A stretch of 64,000 bases of DNA from Sphingomonas oryzagri (GTDB taxonomy: Bacteria > Pseudomonadota > Alphaproteobacteria > Sphingomonadales > Sphingomonadaceae), in NCBI RefSeq assembly GCF_029906645.1, contig NZ_JARYGZ010000001.1:2414084-2478083 (forward strand). Reading direction: 5' to 3'. The notes beneath the pieces were generated by a model. It made no database searches, was not told where the DNA came from, and saw only the letters and a list, made by a program, of their open reading frames with translations. A program made the translations under genes and the position numbers. Positions 36,391 to 45,630 of this stretch are shown here, one piece after another (the first letter of the stretch is position 1; each line of letters begins with the position of its first letter).

Positions 36391-36906
36391 TCAGGCCACC
36401 GGGCGGAAGGATCCGCCCTGCAGATAGTTGAGCACCACCGGCACCGTCCTCACCCCGTGCGCCACATCCACCGACACCTGATCGGGCGACGGCTTGCGCT
36501 TGAACATCAGGTCGATGAGCGAAAGGTGCGGATTGCCGGACATGCCGCCGCCGTCCGACCTGTCGGTCTTGCCCGATCCGTTGACATCGTGGCGCACCGA
36601 GATCGCATAGCGGCCGGGGCCGGGCACCGGCACGCAGACATCCGCCGCGCCGGCCGTCGGCACGCGCACGTCGATGCGCTTCAGGTAGCTGCCCTTGTCG
36701 AAATAATGATCGGGATCGCCGCCATAGGACTGCACCCGGATCACGCCGGTGCGCGCCTTGAAGCCGGTGACGTGCACCAGCATCGCCGAACCGCCCGATT
36801 CGCAGACGCCGGCAAAGGGACCGATGGCGGACGCCTGCCCGGCGGCCGGCAGCGCCACCAGCGCGCCGAGCGCGAGGAGTGCCAGCGGGGACCGCTTTTT
36901 GGACAT
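36391..36906 (-). CDS. DUF2141 secreted protein
   Basis: A 171-residue protein with a signal peptide (cleavage after about residue 26, GQASA). The mature part is a DUF2141 beta-sandwich: GVIRVQSYGGD, then YAISVRHDVNGSGKTD and NPHLSLIDLMFKRKPS. It acts in the periplasm or outer membrane, with function unknown. First gene of the minus-strand trio with the lipid kinase and NTase-like protein, six bases apart. It is divergent from lptF. Confidence 0.82.
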   Translation of the reverse strand: MSKKRSPLALLALGALVALPAAGQASAIGPFAGVCESGGSAMLVHVTGFKARTGVIRVQSYGGDPDHYFDKGSYLKRIDVRVPTAGAADVCVPVPGPGRYAISVRHDVNGSGKTDRSDGGGMSGNPHLSLIDLMFKRKPSPDQVSVDVAHGVRTVPVVLNYLQGGSFRPVA

Positions 36907-37035
36907 GACCTTCCATCCTCCGGAAGCTATAGGCTCGTGCGTTCAGGGGCACGGAATCGACGATCCCGGTCTCTGTCCACGGTTGCTAGATCGGTCGCAA
37001 TTGCGGCCGAAAAAGGGTCATGAGGCGTCCAAACC

Positions 37036-38247
37036 TTGCAATTTCTGACGCGGATTGATCGATACATCGCCCGATTGATGGCGACGCCCCTCGCCTCGAC
37101 GCTGATCCTGGCGGCGATGCTGCTGCTGCTCGACAAGATGCGGCGGCTGTTCGATTTCGTGATCCGCGAAGGCGGGCCGGTCGGCGTCGTGTGGAAGATG
37201 CTGGCGAACACCATCCCCGAATATATGTCGCTGGGCGTGCCGATCGGGCTGATGCTGGGCACGCTGTTCGCCTTCCGCCGGCTCGCCTTGTCGTCCGAGC
37301 TGGACGTGCTGCGCGCGCTCGGCTGGAGCTATGGGCGGCTGCTGCGCGTGCCCTACATGTACGCGGCCGGCCTCGCCTTCGTGAACCTGCTGATCGTCGG
37401 CTTCATCCAGCCTTATTCGCATTATGCCTATGAGGGGCTGCGCTACGAGCTGCGTTCGGGCGCGCTGGGCGCCTCGATCAAGGTCGGCGAGTTCACCAAG
37501 CTCGGCAAGAAGGACACGCTCCGGATCGAGAAGAGCGCCAATGGCGGCCGCGACCTCTCCGGCATCTTCGTCCATGCCGAGGGCGACCAGGGCAAGACCT
37601 ACGCCGTCACCGCCGAAACCGGCAGCTTCTTCGCGACCGACGACCCCGACACGATCATCTTCCGCCTGCACAACGGCGTGCTCGTCAACAATGCGCCCAA
37701 TTTCAAGACGCCGCGCGTGTTGAGCTTCACCAGCCACGATCTCCCGATCGCGCTGCCCAAGGTCGAGGACTTCCGTCGCCGCGGCGGCACCGCGAACGAG
37801 GAGCTGACCGTGCCCGAACTCGTGCGCGTCGGCCACGCCGCCAACACGCCGCTCAAGGAACGCCTGCAGAGCCGCGCCGAATTCCACTTCCGCCTGGTGG
37901 AAGTGGCGATCATGTTCCTGATGCCGCTGCTATCCGTGGCGCTGGCGGTGCCGCCCAAGCGATCCTCGTCGGCGCTGGGCGTGTTCCTGTCGATCGTGAT
38001 GATCGTGACCTACCACAAGATCAATGAATACGCCTCCGCCGTGGCGGCGCTGGGCAAGATCAACCCGATCATCGCCCTGTGGGTGCCGTTCCTGCTCTTC
38101 TCGGCGCTGATCTGGTGGATGTACCATACGCTCGCCCACAAGCCGGGCGGCCAGCCGATTGGCGCGCTGGAACGCGGCTTCGAGAAGCTCGCCGCCAATT
38201 TCGGCCGCTGGTTCCGCCGTGGCCGCCGCCCAGGAGCGCGCGCATGA
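37036..38247 (+). CDS. lptF: LptF-type permease
   Basis: A 403-residue inner-membrane protein of the LptF/LptG (YjgP/YjgQ) family. Three hydrophobic segments before (about 18-36, 60-80, 102-120) and three after (about 280-300, 310-330, 345-365) a periplasmic beta-jellyroll of about 150 residues. LptFG with LptB extract lipid from the inner membrane for transport to the outer membrane. Sphingomonads have glycosphingolipid in place of LPS, so the cargo may be sphingolipid (inference). The start is TTG, with ATG at 37078 as the alternative. It overlaps lptG. Confidence 0.93.
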   Translation: MQFLTRIDRYIARLMATPLASTLILAAMLLLLDKMRRLFDFVIREGGPVGVVWKMLANTIPEYMSLGVPIGLMLGTLFAFRRLALSSELDVLRALGWSYGRLLRVPYMYAAGLAFVNLLIVGFIQPYSHYAYEGLRYELRSGALGASIKVGEFTKLGKKDTLRIEKSANGGRDLSGIFVHAEGDQGKTYAVTAETGSFFATDDPDTIIFRLHNGVLVNNAPNFKTPRVLSFTSHDLPIALPKVEDFRRRGGTANEELTVPELVRVGHAANTPLKERLQSRAEFHFRLVEVAIMFLMPLLSVALAVPPKRSSSALGVFLSIVMIVTYHKINEYASAVAALGKINPIIALWVPFLLFSALIWWMYHTLAHKPGGQPIGALERGFEKLAANFGRWFRRGRRPGARA

Positions 38248-39368
38248 GGCTCGCCCCGGAATTCCAGTTCTTCCCGTCGCGCACCCTGTTCCTCTATATG
38301 GCGCGCACCTTCCTCACGCGCACCGCCGCCGTGCTGGTCGCGCTCGTCGCGATCATGCAGACGCTCGATCTGCTGGGCGAATCCGGCGACATCCTCGCCG
38401 TCGCCGGCAATGGCGAGGCGCAGCTGTGGCATTATGTCGCGCTGCGCCTGCCGCAGATCGTCGCCTTCTTCCTGCCCTTCTCGGTGCTGCTCGGCACGCT
38501 GATCACGCTGGCGTCGATGAACCAGAATTCGGAAGTCATCGCGATGAAGGCGGGCGGCGTCTCCGCCCACCAGATCCTGGCGCCGCTGATGCTGGCGAGC
38601 ATCGGCATCGCCGCCCTCGCCTTCACCTTCAACGAGCGGATCGTCACGCGCGCCACCGCGACGCTCGATGCCTGGCAGGACGTCAATTACGGGCCGATCC
38701 CCAAGGGCAGCAACAGCAGCGGCAACGTGTGGGTGCGCGACGGCGACGACATCGTCCACGCGGCGCAAGTGACGGGCAAGGGAACGGCCGTGCGGCTGAC
38801 CGGGGTCACCGTCTACGATCGCGACGGCGAGGAGCTGCACCGCATCTTTACCGCGCCATCGGCCGTCGCCAAGCCCGGCCCCAATGGCGGGATCGCGGGA
38901 TGGACCGCGCCGAACGTCACCATGTTCGATGTCGTTTCGGGCACCGAGCTGAAGATGGCGCGCTACGATTTCGGCCAGCACATCACGCCCGACCAGTTCT
39001 CCCTGGCCGACGTGGTGGCCGAGGAGCGCTCGCTTTCCGACCTCGCGTCCGTCGTCAACGAACTGAAGATTGCCGGCCGGCCGACAGGGCCGCTGGAAAC
39101 CGGCTGGTGGCACAAGATATCCGGCCCGCTCTCCTCGGTGCTGATGCCGCTGCTGGCGGGCGTCTCCGCCTTCGGCCTCGCGCGATCGGGCGCGCTCTTC
39201 CTGCGCATCGTGATCGGCATGGGGCTGGGCTTCGCCTATTTCGTGTCGGACAATTTCGCGGTCGCGATGGGCAATCTCGGCGCCTATCCGCCGTTCCTCG
39301 CGGCCTGGGCGCCCTTCCTGCTGTTCCTGCTGATCGGCGAGACGGTGCTGATCCGGACCGAGGAATAG
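38244..39368 (+). CDS. lptG: LptG-type permease
   Basis: A 374-residue partner of LptF with the same layout: three membrane segments, a periplasmic beta domain (about 130-265) and three more segments ending GETVLIRTEE. ATG overlaps the lptF stop (ATGA). Neighbours on both sides are sphingolipid genes, unlike the usual lptF-lptG position beside pepA or lptD in LPS bacteria. No LptB, LptC or LptA gene is in the window. Confidence 0.92.
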   Translation: MRLAPEFQFFPSRTLFLYMARTFLTRTAAVLVALVAIMQTLDLLGESGDILAVAGNGEAQLWHYVALRLPQIVAFFLPFSVLLGTLITLASMNQNSEVIAMKAGGVSAHQILAPLMLASIGIAALAFTFNERIVTRATATLDAWQDVNYGPIPKGSNSSGNVWVRDGDDIVHAAQVTGKGTAVRLTGVTVYDRDGEELHRIFTAPSAVAKPGPNGGIAGWTAPNVTMFDVVSGTELKMARYDFGQHITPDQFSLADVVAEERSLSDLASVVNELKIAGRPTGPLETGWWHKISGPLSSVLMPLLAGVSAFGLARSGALFLRIVIGMGLGFAYFVSDNFAVAMGNLGAYPPFLAAWAPFLLFLLIGETVLIRTEE

Positions 39369-39583
39369 CCTCCTTCCTTTGTAGGATTTCATCTGCCAGC
39401 ATAAGCCGATGCGAGCGGTGCCGTTCCCTCCCCTTCCGCAAAGGACGGCGCTGTAGGGATGCCTTCTTTTGCACGTGACAGCTGTCAACTTTGTCAACTT
39501 CACGCCCCATTCGCGCCGCATTGCAGCGCCATGGGACGCTTGGGAGTTGGGGTCTTGGACACCGCACGAGGACGAGTAGCTCA

Positions 39584-40357
39584 GTGAACACCACCGCCAT
39601 CCGCCGCAAGGGCTTCTGGGCGCAGTCGCACCATCTCGACCGGATGACCTTCCGCGAGCTGGTCGTCGCCTACCTGCAGTATCCGGCGATCATCCTGTAT
39701 CTCGGCCTCGCCGCCGCCGGCATCGGAACCTGGTTCTACCAGCCCGCGCCGGTCGGCCGCACGCTGCTGGCGATCGCGGTGGCGGTGCTGCTCTTCCCGG
39801 TCGTGTGGTACGGCCTGCATCGCTGGGTGCTGCACTCGCGCTGGATGTGGAAGGTCAGCTGGCTCGCCGCCACCTGGAAGCGCATCCATTTCGATCATCA
39901 TCAGGATCCGAACCACCTCGAGGTGCTGTTCGGCTCGCCGGGCAACGTGATCCCCACCGTGGCGATCGCGACGATCCCGGTGGGCTATGCCATCGGCGGC
40001 GTGGGCGGCGCGGCGGCGGCTTTCGCCACCGGCATGATCCAGACCTGCGTGAACGAATTCTTCCACTGCATCCAGCACCTGTCCTACCGGCCGAAGAACA
40101 AGTGGCTGGCGATGATCAAGCAGCGCCACATGGAGCATCACTTCCACGACGAGACCGGCAATTTCGGCATCACCAACTTCTGGTGGGATCATATCGGCGG
40201 CACCCATTATGCCGGCGCCTCGGCCCGCCCGAAGAGCGCGACCGTATTCAACCTCGGCTATGACGATGCGGCCGCCGACAAGCACCCGAAGGTCCGCGAT
40301 CTGTCGGGCGGCGTGATCGCCACCGCCGATTTCCGCGCGCGCAACAAGAACAAGTGA
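39584..40357 (+). CDS. membrane di-iron hydroxylase, candidate ceramide fatty-acid hydroxylase
   Basis: A 257-residue protein of the fatty-acid hydroxylase / sterol desaturase superfamily. The His clusters are HRWVLH (79-84), HFDHH (102-106), HCIQH (161-165) and HMEHHFH (182-188), with four hydrophobic stretches between. The GTG at 39584 is preferred because the longer frame has no protein character. Sphingomonas sphingolipids carry 2-hydroxy fatty acids, and this enzyme next to the ceramide synthase is a good candidate for that hydroxylation (inference). A carotenoid hydroxylase is less likely. Confidence 0.85.
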   Translation: MNTTAIRRKGFWAQSHHLDRMTFRELVVAYLQYPAIILYLGLAAAGIGTWFYQPAPVGRTLLAIAVAVLLFPVVWYGLHRWVLHSRWMWKVSWLAATWKRIHFDHHQDPNHLEVLFGSPGNVIPTVAIATIPVGYAIGGVGGAAAAFATGMIQTCVNEFFHCIQHLSYRPKNKWLAMIKQRHMEHHFHDETGNFGITNFWWDHIGGTHYAGASARPKSATVFNLGYDDAAADKHPKVRDLSGGVIATADFRARNKNK

Positions 40358-40427
40358 CGAAGAAATAACTTAAGCGCGCCCGCGCTTTCGCCTAAGGCGC
40401 GCCCATCATTTTATAAGGGGCAGGGCC

Positions 40428-41597
40428 ATGGCGGGCGCGATCGAGATTTTTCACGTCAAGACGGTCGCGGACAAGAAGCGCTTCGTCGAAGTGCAGTTCG
40501 CGCTGAACAAGGCCGATCCGGCCTGGGTTCCGCCGCTCAAGATGGACGCGCTGGAGCTGCTGACGCCCGGCAAGAATCCGTGGTTCGAACATGGCCATAT
40601 CGACCTGTTCATCGCGGTACGCGACGGCAGGGATGTGGGCCGCATCTCCGCCCATATCGATCACCTCTGGCTCGACATGCCGGCCGAACAGGGCGGCGGC
40701 CGCGACATCGGCAACTGGGGCCTGTTCGAGGCGGTGGACCAGGAGGTCGCCAACGTCCTGATCGATCACGCCGAGCAGTGGCTGCGCAAGGAAGGCATGA
40801 CCAAGGCGGTCGGCCCGATCTCGATCTCGATATGGGACGAACCGGGCCTGCTGATCAAGGGCCACGATCACTCGCCCACGGTGATGATGGGTCACCACAA
40901 CCCGAAGTACGAGGCGTGGATCGAGGCCGCAGGCTACGGCAAGGTGAAGGATCTCAACACCTACGAGCTGGACATCACCCAGCAGTTCCCGCCGCTGATC
41001 CAGCGCATCGTGTCGTCGGGCGAGCGCAACCCGCGCATCACCATCCGCAAGGTCGACAAGTCCAAGTTCAAGCAGGAGGCGGAGCTGATCCTCTCCATCC
41101 TGAACGATGCGTGGTCGGATAACTGGGGTTTCCTCCCGATCACCGACGCCGAGATCAACTATGTCGGCAAGAAGCTGAAGCCGATCGTCTTCAACGAGCT
41201 GATCCGCATCGCCGAGGTGGAGGGCGAGCCGGTCGCCTTCATGATGACCTGGCCCGATCTCAACGAGATGCAGAAGGACCTGAACGGCAATCTCTTCCCG
41301 TTCGGCGTCGTCAAGCTGCTGTGGCGCCTGAACGGCGGCTTCTCGGGCAAGCCCAAGGTGCGCACGATGCGCGTGCCGCTGATGGGCGTGAAGAAGAAGC
41401 TGCAGGCGACCCGCCTGGCCTCGCAGCTGGCCTTTATGATGATCGAATATATCCGCCGCGATTCGGTGGCCCTGTTCGGTGCCTCGCGCGGCGAGATCGG
41501 CTGGATCCTCGAAGACAATCAGGGGATGGTCTCGATCGCCGACGCGATCGACAGCCGCGTCAACAAGATCTACCGGATCTACGGCAAGGCGCTTTAG
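40428..41597 (+). CDS. bcerS: probable bacterial ceramide synthase (GNAT-related)
   Basis: A 389-residue soluble protein with a GNAT-like core. It starts FHVKTVADKKRFVEVQFALN, has KAVGPISISIWDEPGLLIKG in the middle and WSDNWGFLPIT, and ends with FGASRGEIGWILEDN. This pattern matches the protein family that acylates sphinganine in Caulobacter (bCerS), as far as I recall it. The location downstream of the hydroxylase and near spt supports the call. AAGGGG precedes the ATG. It may also be annotated simply as a GNAT protein. Confidence 0.78.
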   Translation: MAGAIEIFHVKTVADKKRFVEVQFALNKADPAWVPPLKMDALELLTPGKNPWFEHGHIDLFIAVRDGRDVGRISAHIDHLWLDMPAEQGGGRDIGNWGLFEAVDQEVANVLIDHAEQWLRKEGMTKAVGPISISIWDEPGLLIKGHDHSPTVMMGHHNPKYEAWIEAAGYGKVKDLNTYELDITQQFPPLIQRIVSSGERNPRITIRKVDKSKFKQEAELILSILNDAWSDNWGFLPITDAEINYVGKKLKPIVFNELIRIAEVEGEPVAFMMTWPDLNEMQKDLNGNLFPFGVVKLLWRLNGGFSGKPKVRTMRVPLMGVKKKLQATRLASQLAFMMIEYIRRDSVALFGASRGEIGWILEDNQGMVSIADAIDSRVNKIYRIYGKAL

Positions 41598-41651
41598 TCT
41601 GGTTCCGCGTCGCTGAACCGGTCCCGCACCGGCCGCGAAGCCAACATCGAA

Positions 41652-43547
41652 CTATTTATCGAGGCTGTAGGCGGGGATCGTCGGGGCGATCGGATCGGTA
41701 CGAACCTGCACCGCGATCGCCAGGGCGGCGACGAACAGCGCTCCGGCGATCAGCCACGCGCCCCGCCCCGGCGCCTCGATCCGTCCTAGCGGCCAGACGG
41801 CGACCGCCACCAGCAGCAGGAAGGCCAGCATCACCTGCGGCATCGGCCCGCCGATACCGAGGAAGGCGAGGTGCGCCAGCGGGATAAGCGGCGCCAAGAC
41901 GATCGCAAGCGCCATGGCCGCGATGGCCCAGCTCCAGGGTTTGGCGAACATGGCATCGCCCCACGCGATCGGCACGGCCGCCAGCGCGAGCACCATCGCC
42001 GGCCACGCGAAGATCCACGCCGCCATCGGCGCCTTCGCCTGCATGATAACGGCGACAAGCAGGAGCAGGCCGATCCCGGCGATCCAGCCGCTCCAGCGCG
42101 GAATGCCTGCCGACGGCGCGAACCAGCCCGCGACCATGCCCGCCACGGCGGCGAAGAGGATCAACTCGTGCGATCCGCCCAAAGCCCAGCCGAGAATGGC
42201 CAGCACGACACCCGGCACGATGCCGAGCACGCGCCTGGGCCAGCGGCGCCATCCCAGCCAGCCGACCAGCGCGGCGAGGCTCGCCAGCAGCGCCTGCGCC
42301 TCCAGTCGTGGAAGGGCGGCGAGGCGGTCGTAATAATTGGGATGCGTGCTGCCCGAAACGAGGTTCAGCACCGTCAACAGCAGCAGGCCATGCGCCAGCA
42401 GCCAGATCAGCCCCAGCAGCCCCAGGCCAATGGCGGGCAGCGACAACAGCCGCGCCCTCGCGATGCCCGCGACCGCGCCGCCCAGCCCCGCCGCCGCGAT
42501 CAGAAGGACGAGCCAACCGGTCCCGGCCGGATAGGCGATGATGCCGCGCCCGGCGACATCGAAGAACACCGCATCGGCCGCCTCGTCGGGCAATGCCTTG
42601 GCCGTGGCGAGCGCGGACGCGAGGTCGAGCACCTGATCGCCCATGTCCTGCAGCGAACGCGGATCGAGCCGATCGGCAGTGGCGCGCGGCGAATGATAAT
42701 ATTCCGGCCGGCCCATGATCGCGAAGTTGAACCCCGGCAGCCCCTTGTCGCGCGCGATCGTGAAATCGGTGCTGTTGGGCATCAGCCGATAGGCCATCAC
42801 CGACATCGAGTTGGCGACCGGGTGGCGGACGTTCGCCGCCATCAGGCGGATCATGTCGCCATTGAGATCGCCCGTCTCGAACATCGTCGCGCGCCCGCCG
42901 GCGCCGCGCGCCTCCAGGTTGATCACGACGCCGACATGATCGGACAGACCATCACTCGGCCAGAAGGCGGAAGCACCCGACAGGCCGATTTCCTCGCCGT
43001 CGGTCAGCACCACGACGATGTCACGCTCGGGCGTGCCCCGCGCCTTGATCGCGCGCAGGATCTCCAGAATCGAGGCGACGCCGACACTGTCGTCCCCGCC
43101 GCCCGGCGAACCCCACACCGTGTCCATATGCGCCATCAGCGCGACGGCGGGCTTCAACCGGTCGCGACCGGGCAGGATGCCGATCAGATCGACGATCTCG
43201 CTGGCGGGGCTGGCCTTCGGGTTCCAGCCATGCAGCTTTTGAAAGTCCTTGGGGTCGATCATGTAGCGCCGCTCTTCGGTCTGCAGGCCAAGGCCGTGCA
43301 GCCGATCGGCGAGCAGTTCGCGGACACGCAGGATGTCGGCGCTGGACGCGGGATGCGGGCGCTGCGCGATCGCGCGGACATCGCCCATCGCCCGGTCCGC
43401 CGAAAATTCCGTCGGGGGCGCGGTCGCGGGCACGACGGAGGGCGGGTTCGCGGCGCGCACGCCGATCCACAGCGCGAGGACGATCGCCACCGCCAGCGCA
43501 AGGGCGCGCGACCAGCGACTCCAGCCCTGCCGGGCGCCCGGCTCCAC
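41652..43547 (-). CDS. M28 family peptidase with membrane domain
   Basis: A 631-residue protein. An N-terminal anchor (about 15-32) leads to an M28 aminopeptidase domain (about 45-330) with zinc ligands in MAHMDTVWGSPGG, GGDDSVG, DGEEIGLSG and a late YYHSPRATAD. About eight membrane segments follow (350-620), as in ER-type Fxna/Kat peptidases. The active site should face the periplasm. The GTG at 43547, six bases after the xth stop, is the likely start. The substrate is unknown. Confidence 0.85.
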   Translation of the reverse strand: MEPGARQGWSRWSRALALAVAIVLALWIGVRAANPPSVVPATAPPTEFSADRAMGDVRAIAQRPHPASSADILRVRELLADRLHGLGLQTEERRYMIDPKDFQKLHGWNPKASPASEIVDLIGILPGRDRLKPAVALMAHMDTVWGSPGGGDDSVGVASILEILRAIKARGTPERDIVVVLTDGEEIGLSGASAFWPSDGLSDHVGVVINLEARGAGGRATMFETGDLNGDMIRLMAANVRHPVANSMSVMAYRLMPNSTDFTIARDKGLPGFNFAIMGRPEYYHSPRATADRLDPRSLQDMGDQVLDLASALATAKALPDEAADAVFFDVAGRGIIAYPAGTGWLVLLIAAAGLGGAVAGIARARLLSLPAIGLGLLGLIWLLAHGLLLLTVLNLVSGSTHPNYYDRLAALPRLEAQALLASLAALVGWLGWRRWPRRVLGIVPGVVLAILGWALGGSHELILFAAVAGMVAGWFAPSAGIPRWSGWIAGIGLLLLVAVIMQAKAPMAAWIFAWPAMVLALAAVPIAWGDAMFAKPWSWAIAAMALAIVLAPLIPLAHLAFLGIGGPMPQVMLAFLLLVAVAVWPLGRIEAPGRGAWLIAGALFVAALAIAVQVRTDPIAPTIPAYSLDK

Positions 43548-43552
43548 GGCGG

Positions 43553-44326
43553 TCAGCGCAATTCTACCCAGGTCGGCGCATGGTCGGAGGCCTTTTCCTG
43601 CCCCCGCACCGCCTTGTCGACATTCGCATCCACCAGCCTGTCCGCCGCCTGCGGGCTGAGCAGAAGGTGATCGATGCGGAAGCCGGCATCGCGCTGCCAG
43701 GCACCGGCCTGATAATCCCAGAAGGTGTAGAGCTTCTCCGGCTCGGGATGGAGGGCGCGGATCGCATCGGTCCAACCCTGGAACAGCAATGCGCGGAAGG
43801 CGGCGCGGCTCTCGGGTTGCATCAGCGCATCGTCCTGCATCGCGCGGACGGAGAAAGTGTCGATGTCGGTCGGTATGACATTATAGTCGCCGGCCAGCAC
43901 CACCGGCACTTCCTCGGCCAGCAAATCGCGCGCATGGCCGGCCAGCCGTGCCATCCAGGCGAGCTTGTAGTCGAACTTGGGGCCGGGCTGCGGATTGCCG
44001 TTGGGCAGATAGATCGACGCGATCACGACGCCGTCCACCTCCGCTTCGACATAGCGGCTCTGCACATCCTCCGGATCGCCCGGCAGGCCGATCCTGCGCT
44101 CGACCGGCTGCCTGCCGCGCGCGAGAATGGCGACGCCGTTGAAGCCCTTCTGCCCGTGCCAGATCGCGCCGTAGCCGGCGGCCTCGATCTCCCTGGCCGG
44201 AATGCGATCGCCCTCGCCCTTCAATTCCTGCAGGCAGACGACATCGGGTTGCGCCTGCTCCAGATATTCGAGCAGCCGGGGAAGGCGCGCGTTGATGCCG
44301 TTGACGTTGTAGGTGGCGATCCTCAT
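43553..44326 (-). CDS. xth: exodeoxyribonuclease III
   Basis: A 257-residue AP endonuclease/exonuclease: MRIATYNVNGINARL, LQELKGEGD, YLPNGNPQ, GDYNVIPTDID and the C-terminal SDHAPTWVEL are all family hallmarks, including the catalytic Asp-His pair. It repairs abasic sites. It is followed after five bases by the M28 peptidase gene and preceded by the erpA gene beyond a hairpin. Confidence 0.95.
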   Translation of the reverse strand: MRIATYNVNGINARLPRLLEYLEQAQPDVVCLQELKGEGDRIPAREIEAAGYGAIWHGQKGFNGVAILARGRQPVERRIGLPGDPEDVQSRYVEAEVDGVVIASIYLPNGNPQPGPKFDYKLAWMARLAGHARDLLAEEVPVVLAGDYNVIPTDIDTFSVRAMQDDALMQPESRAAFRALLFQGWTDAIRALHPEPEKLYTFWDYQAGAWQRDAGFRIDHLLLSPQAADRLVDANVDKAVRGQEKASDHAPTWVELR

Positions 44327-44379
44327 GCCCCGGTCTTAACGAGGCCGGATCGCATCCGAAAGAGTCAGAGTCCGTTTAT

Positions 44380-44403
44380 GAAATGCGCGGAAGAGCGCAT
44401 TTC
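44380..44403 (-). terminator. hairpin downstream of erpA
   Basis: GAAATGCGC and GCGCATTTC form a 9-bp stem with loop GGAAGA. It lies just after the erpA stop on the minus strand. Its core is nearly the same as the hairpin at 63218-63239, and its loop equals that at 25855-25876. Confidence 0.6.
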
Positions 44404-44425
44404 GCCGCACCGGCCAACGAGAACT

Positions 44426-44761
44426 TCAGATCGAGAAGCTGGATCCGCAACCGCAGCCGGACGCCGCCTGCGGGTTCTCGACCTTGAACGCCGCGCCGCC
44501 GAGCGATTCGACATAATCGACCATCGCGCCGCGCACGAGATCGAGGCTCACCGAATCCACCACGAGCGTGACGCCATCGCGGATGGCGGTAACGTCATCG
44601 TCCGACACCGCATCGGCCAGGCCGAAGACATACTGGAAACCCGCGCAGCCGCCGCCATCCACCGACAGGCGCAGCATGGCGGGCTTGCCTTGCTTGGCCG
44701 CGATCGTCGCGACGCGCGCGGCAGCGGCGGGAGAAAGATCGATGTCGGGGGCGTCGCTCAT
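44426..44761 (-). CDS. erpA: iron-sulfur cluster insertion protein
   Basis: A 111-residue A-type carrier. The three cluster cysteines are present: one in GGGCAGFQY and two in SGCGCGSSF. ErpA passes Fe-S clusters to apo-enzymes such as IspG. It is short and soluble. It stands alone between xth and the M23 peptidase gene, divided from the latter by about 40 bases. Confidence 0.92.
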   Translation of the reverse strand: MSDAPDIDLSPAAAARVATIAAKQGKPAMLRLSVDGGGCAGFQYVFGLADAVSDDDVTAIRDGVTLVVDSVSLDLVRGAMVDYVESLGGAAFKVENPQAASGCGCGSSFSI

Positions 44762-44804
44762 GAGGCGGAGATAGGATCGCCGGGGCGCCGGATCAATCCA
44801 CCGA

Positions 44805-45569
44805 TCAATCGGCGGCGTCAGGATCCTCGGGGCCGCCCATCGCGACGGTCTGCGCGCCCTTGATCGGGGCTGTGCGGTTCTGCAGCGCGGTCATGTAGTC
44901 GGCGGTCTGCAGGAAAGGCATGGGGTTCACGGCGCGGCCGTCGATACGGACTTCGTAATGGAGATGGCTCCCGGTCGAACGGCCGGTGGAGCCGACCAGC
45001 GCGATGAGGTCGCCGCGATGCACGCGCTGTCCGTCATGGACGAGGATCCGAGAGAGGTGGCCGTAGCGGGTCTCGAGGCCCTTGCCATGCTCGAGCTGGA
45101 CGAGATTGCCGTAACCGCCGGCGCGCTCGGCGCGGCTCACGATACCGTCGGCAGTGGCATATACCGGCGTGCCGGTCGGCGCTGCCATGTCCATGCCCGG
45201 ATGCATCTCGCCACCATGGCCGCTGAACGGATTGCCGCGCACGCCGAAGCCGGAGGTGTAACGGAATTCCTTCACCGGCTTCTGCGACGGCACGGCCAGC
45301 ACGCCACCGGCGGGCACCGCGTCCATCTTCTTCCAGCCATCGAACAGCGAGCGGAACATCGGATCGGCCTTGGGGGCGAGGCCGGAGGTGGAAACCGCAT
45401 CGAAAGCGCCGGAGGTCGCGGCAGTGGCCGCCGCCGTCACGGTGTCCGCCGCAGCGGCCGGGCTGGCGGCCATCACGCCCGCGCCGAGCAGCGCGATCGC
45501 GGAAATCTTCAGGGCAGGAAACCGAACGGCATCGGCAACGTTATCTCGACGACGGGTCCAAAAGCTCAC
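44805..45569 (-). CDS. M23 family metallopeptidase
   Basis: A 254-residue exported peptidase. Signal peptide (about 1-40, ending ASPAAAA), a linker, and a LytM domain with zinc ligands in EMHPGMDM and HLHYEVR. Such proteins cut peptidoglycan cross-links or, when degenerate, activate amidases; here the metal residues are intact. The GTG at 45569 has AAGGTGGA upstream and is preferred to the longer frame. Ends with an Asp-rich tail. Confidence 0.88.
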   Translation of the reverse strand: MSFWTRRRDNVADAVRFPALKISAIALLGAGVMAASPAAAADTVTAAATAATSGAFDAVSTSGLAPKADPMFRSLFDGWKKMDAVPAGGVLAVPSQKPVKEFRYTSGFGVRGNPFSGHGGEMHPGMDMAAPTGTPVYATADGIVSRAERAGGYGNLVQLEHGKGLETRYGHLSRILVHDGQRVHRGDLIALVGSTGRSTGSHLHYEVRIDGRAVNPMPFLQTADYMTALQNRTAPIKGAQTVAMGGPEDPDAAD

Positions 45570-45630
45570 GATACGTCCACCTTGCACGCGCCCACGGGCC
45601 GGAATCGCTTCCCGGTCGCGGATCGTTGGG

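Noticed and set aside
41871-43670. 599-codon plus-strand frame opposite the M28 peptidase
   Set aside because: Composition is Arg/His/Gln-rich noise and the peptidase on the other strand has full motifs.
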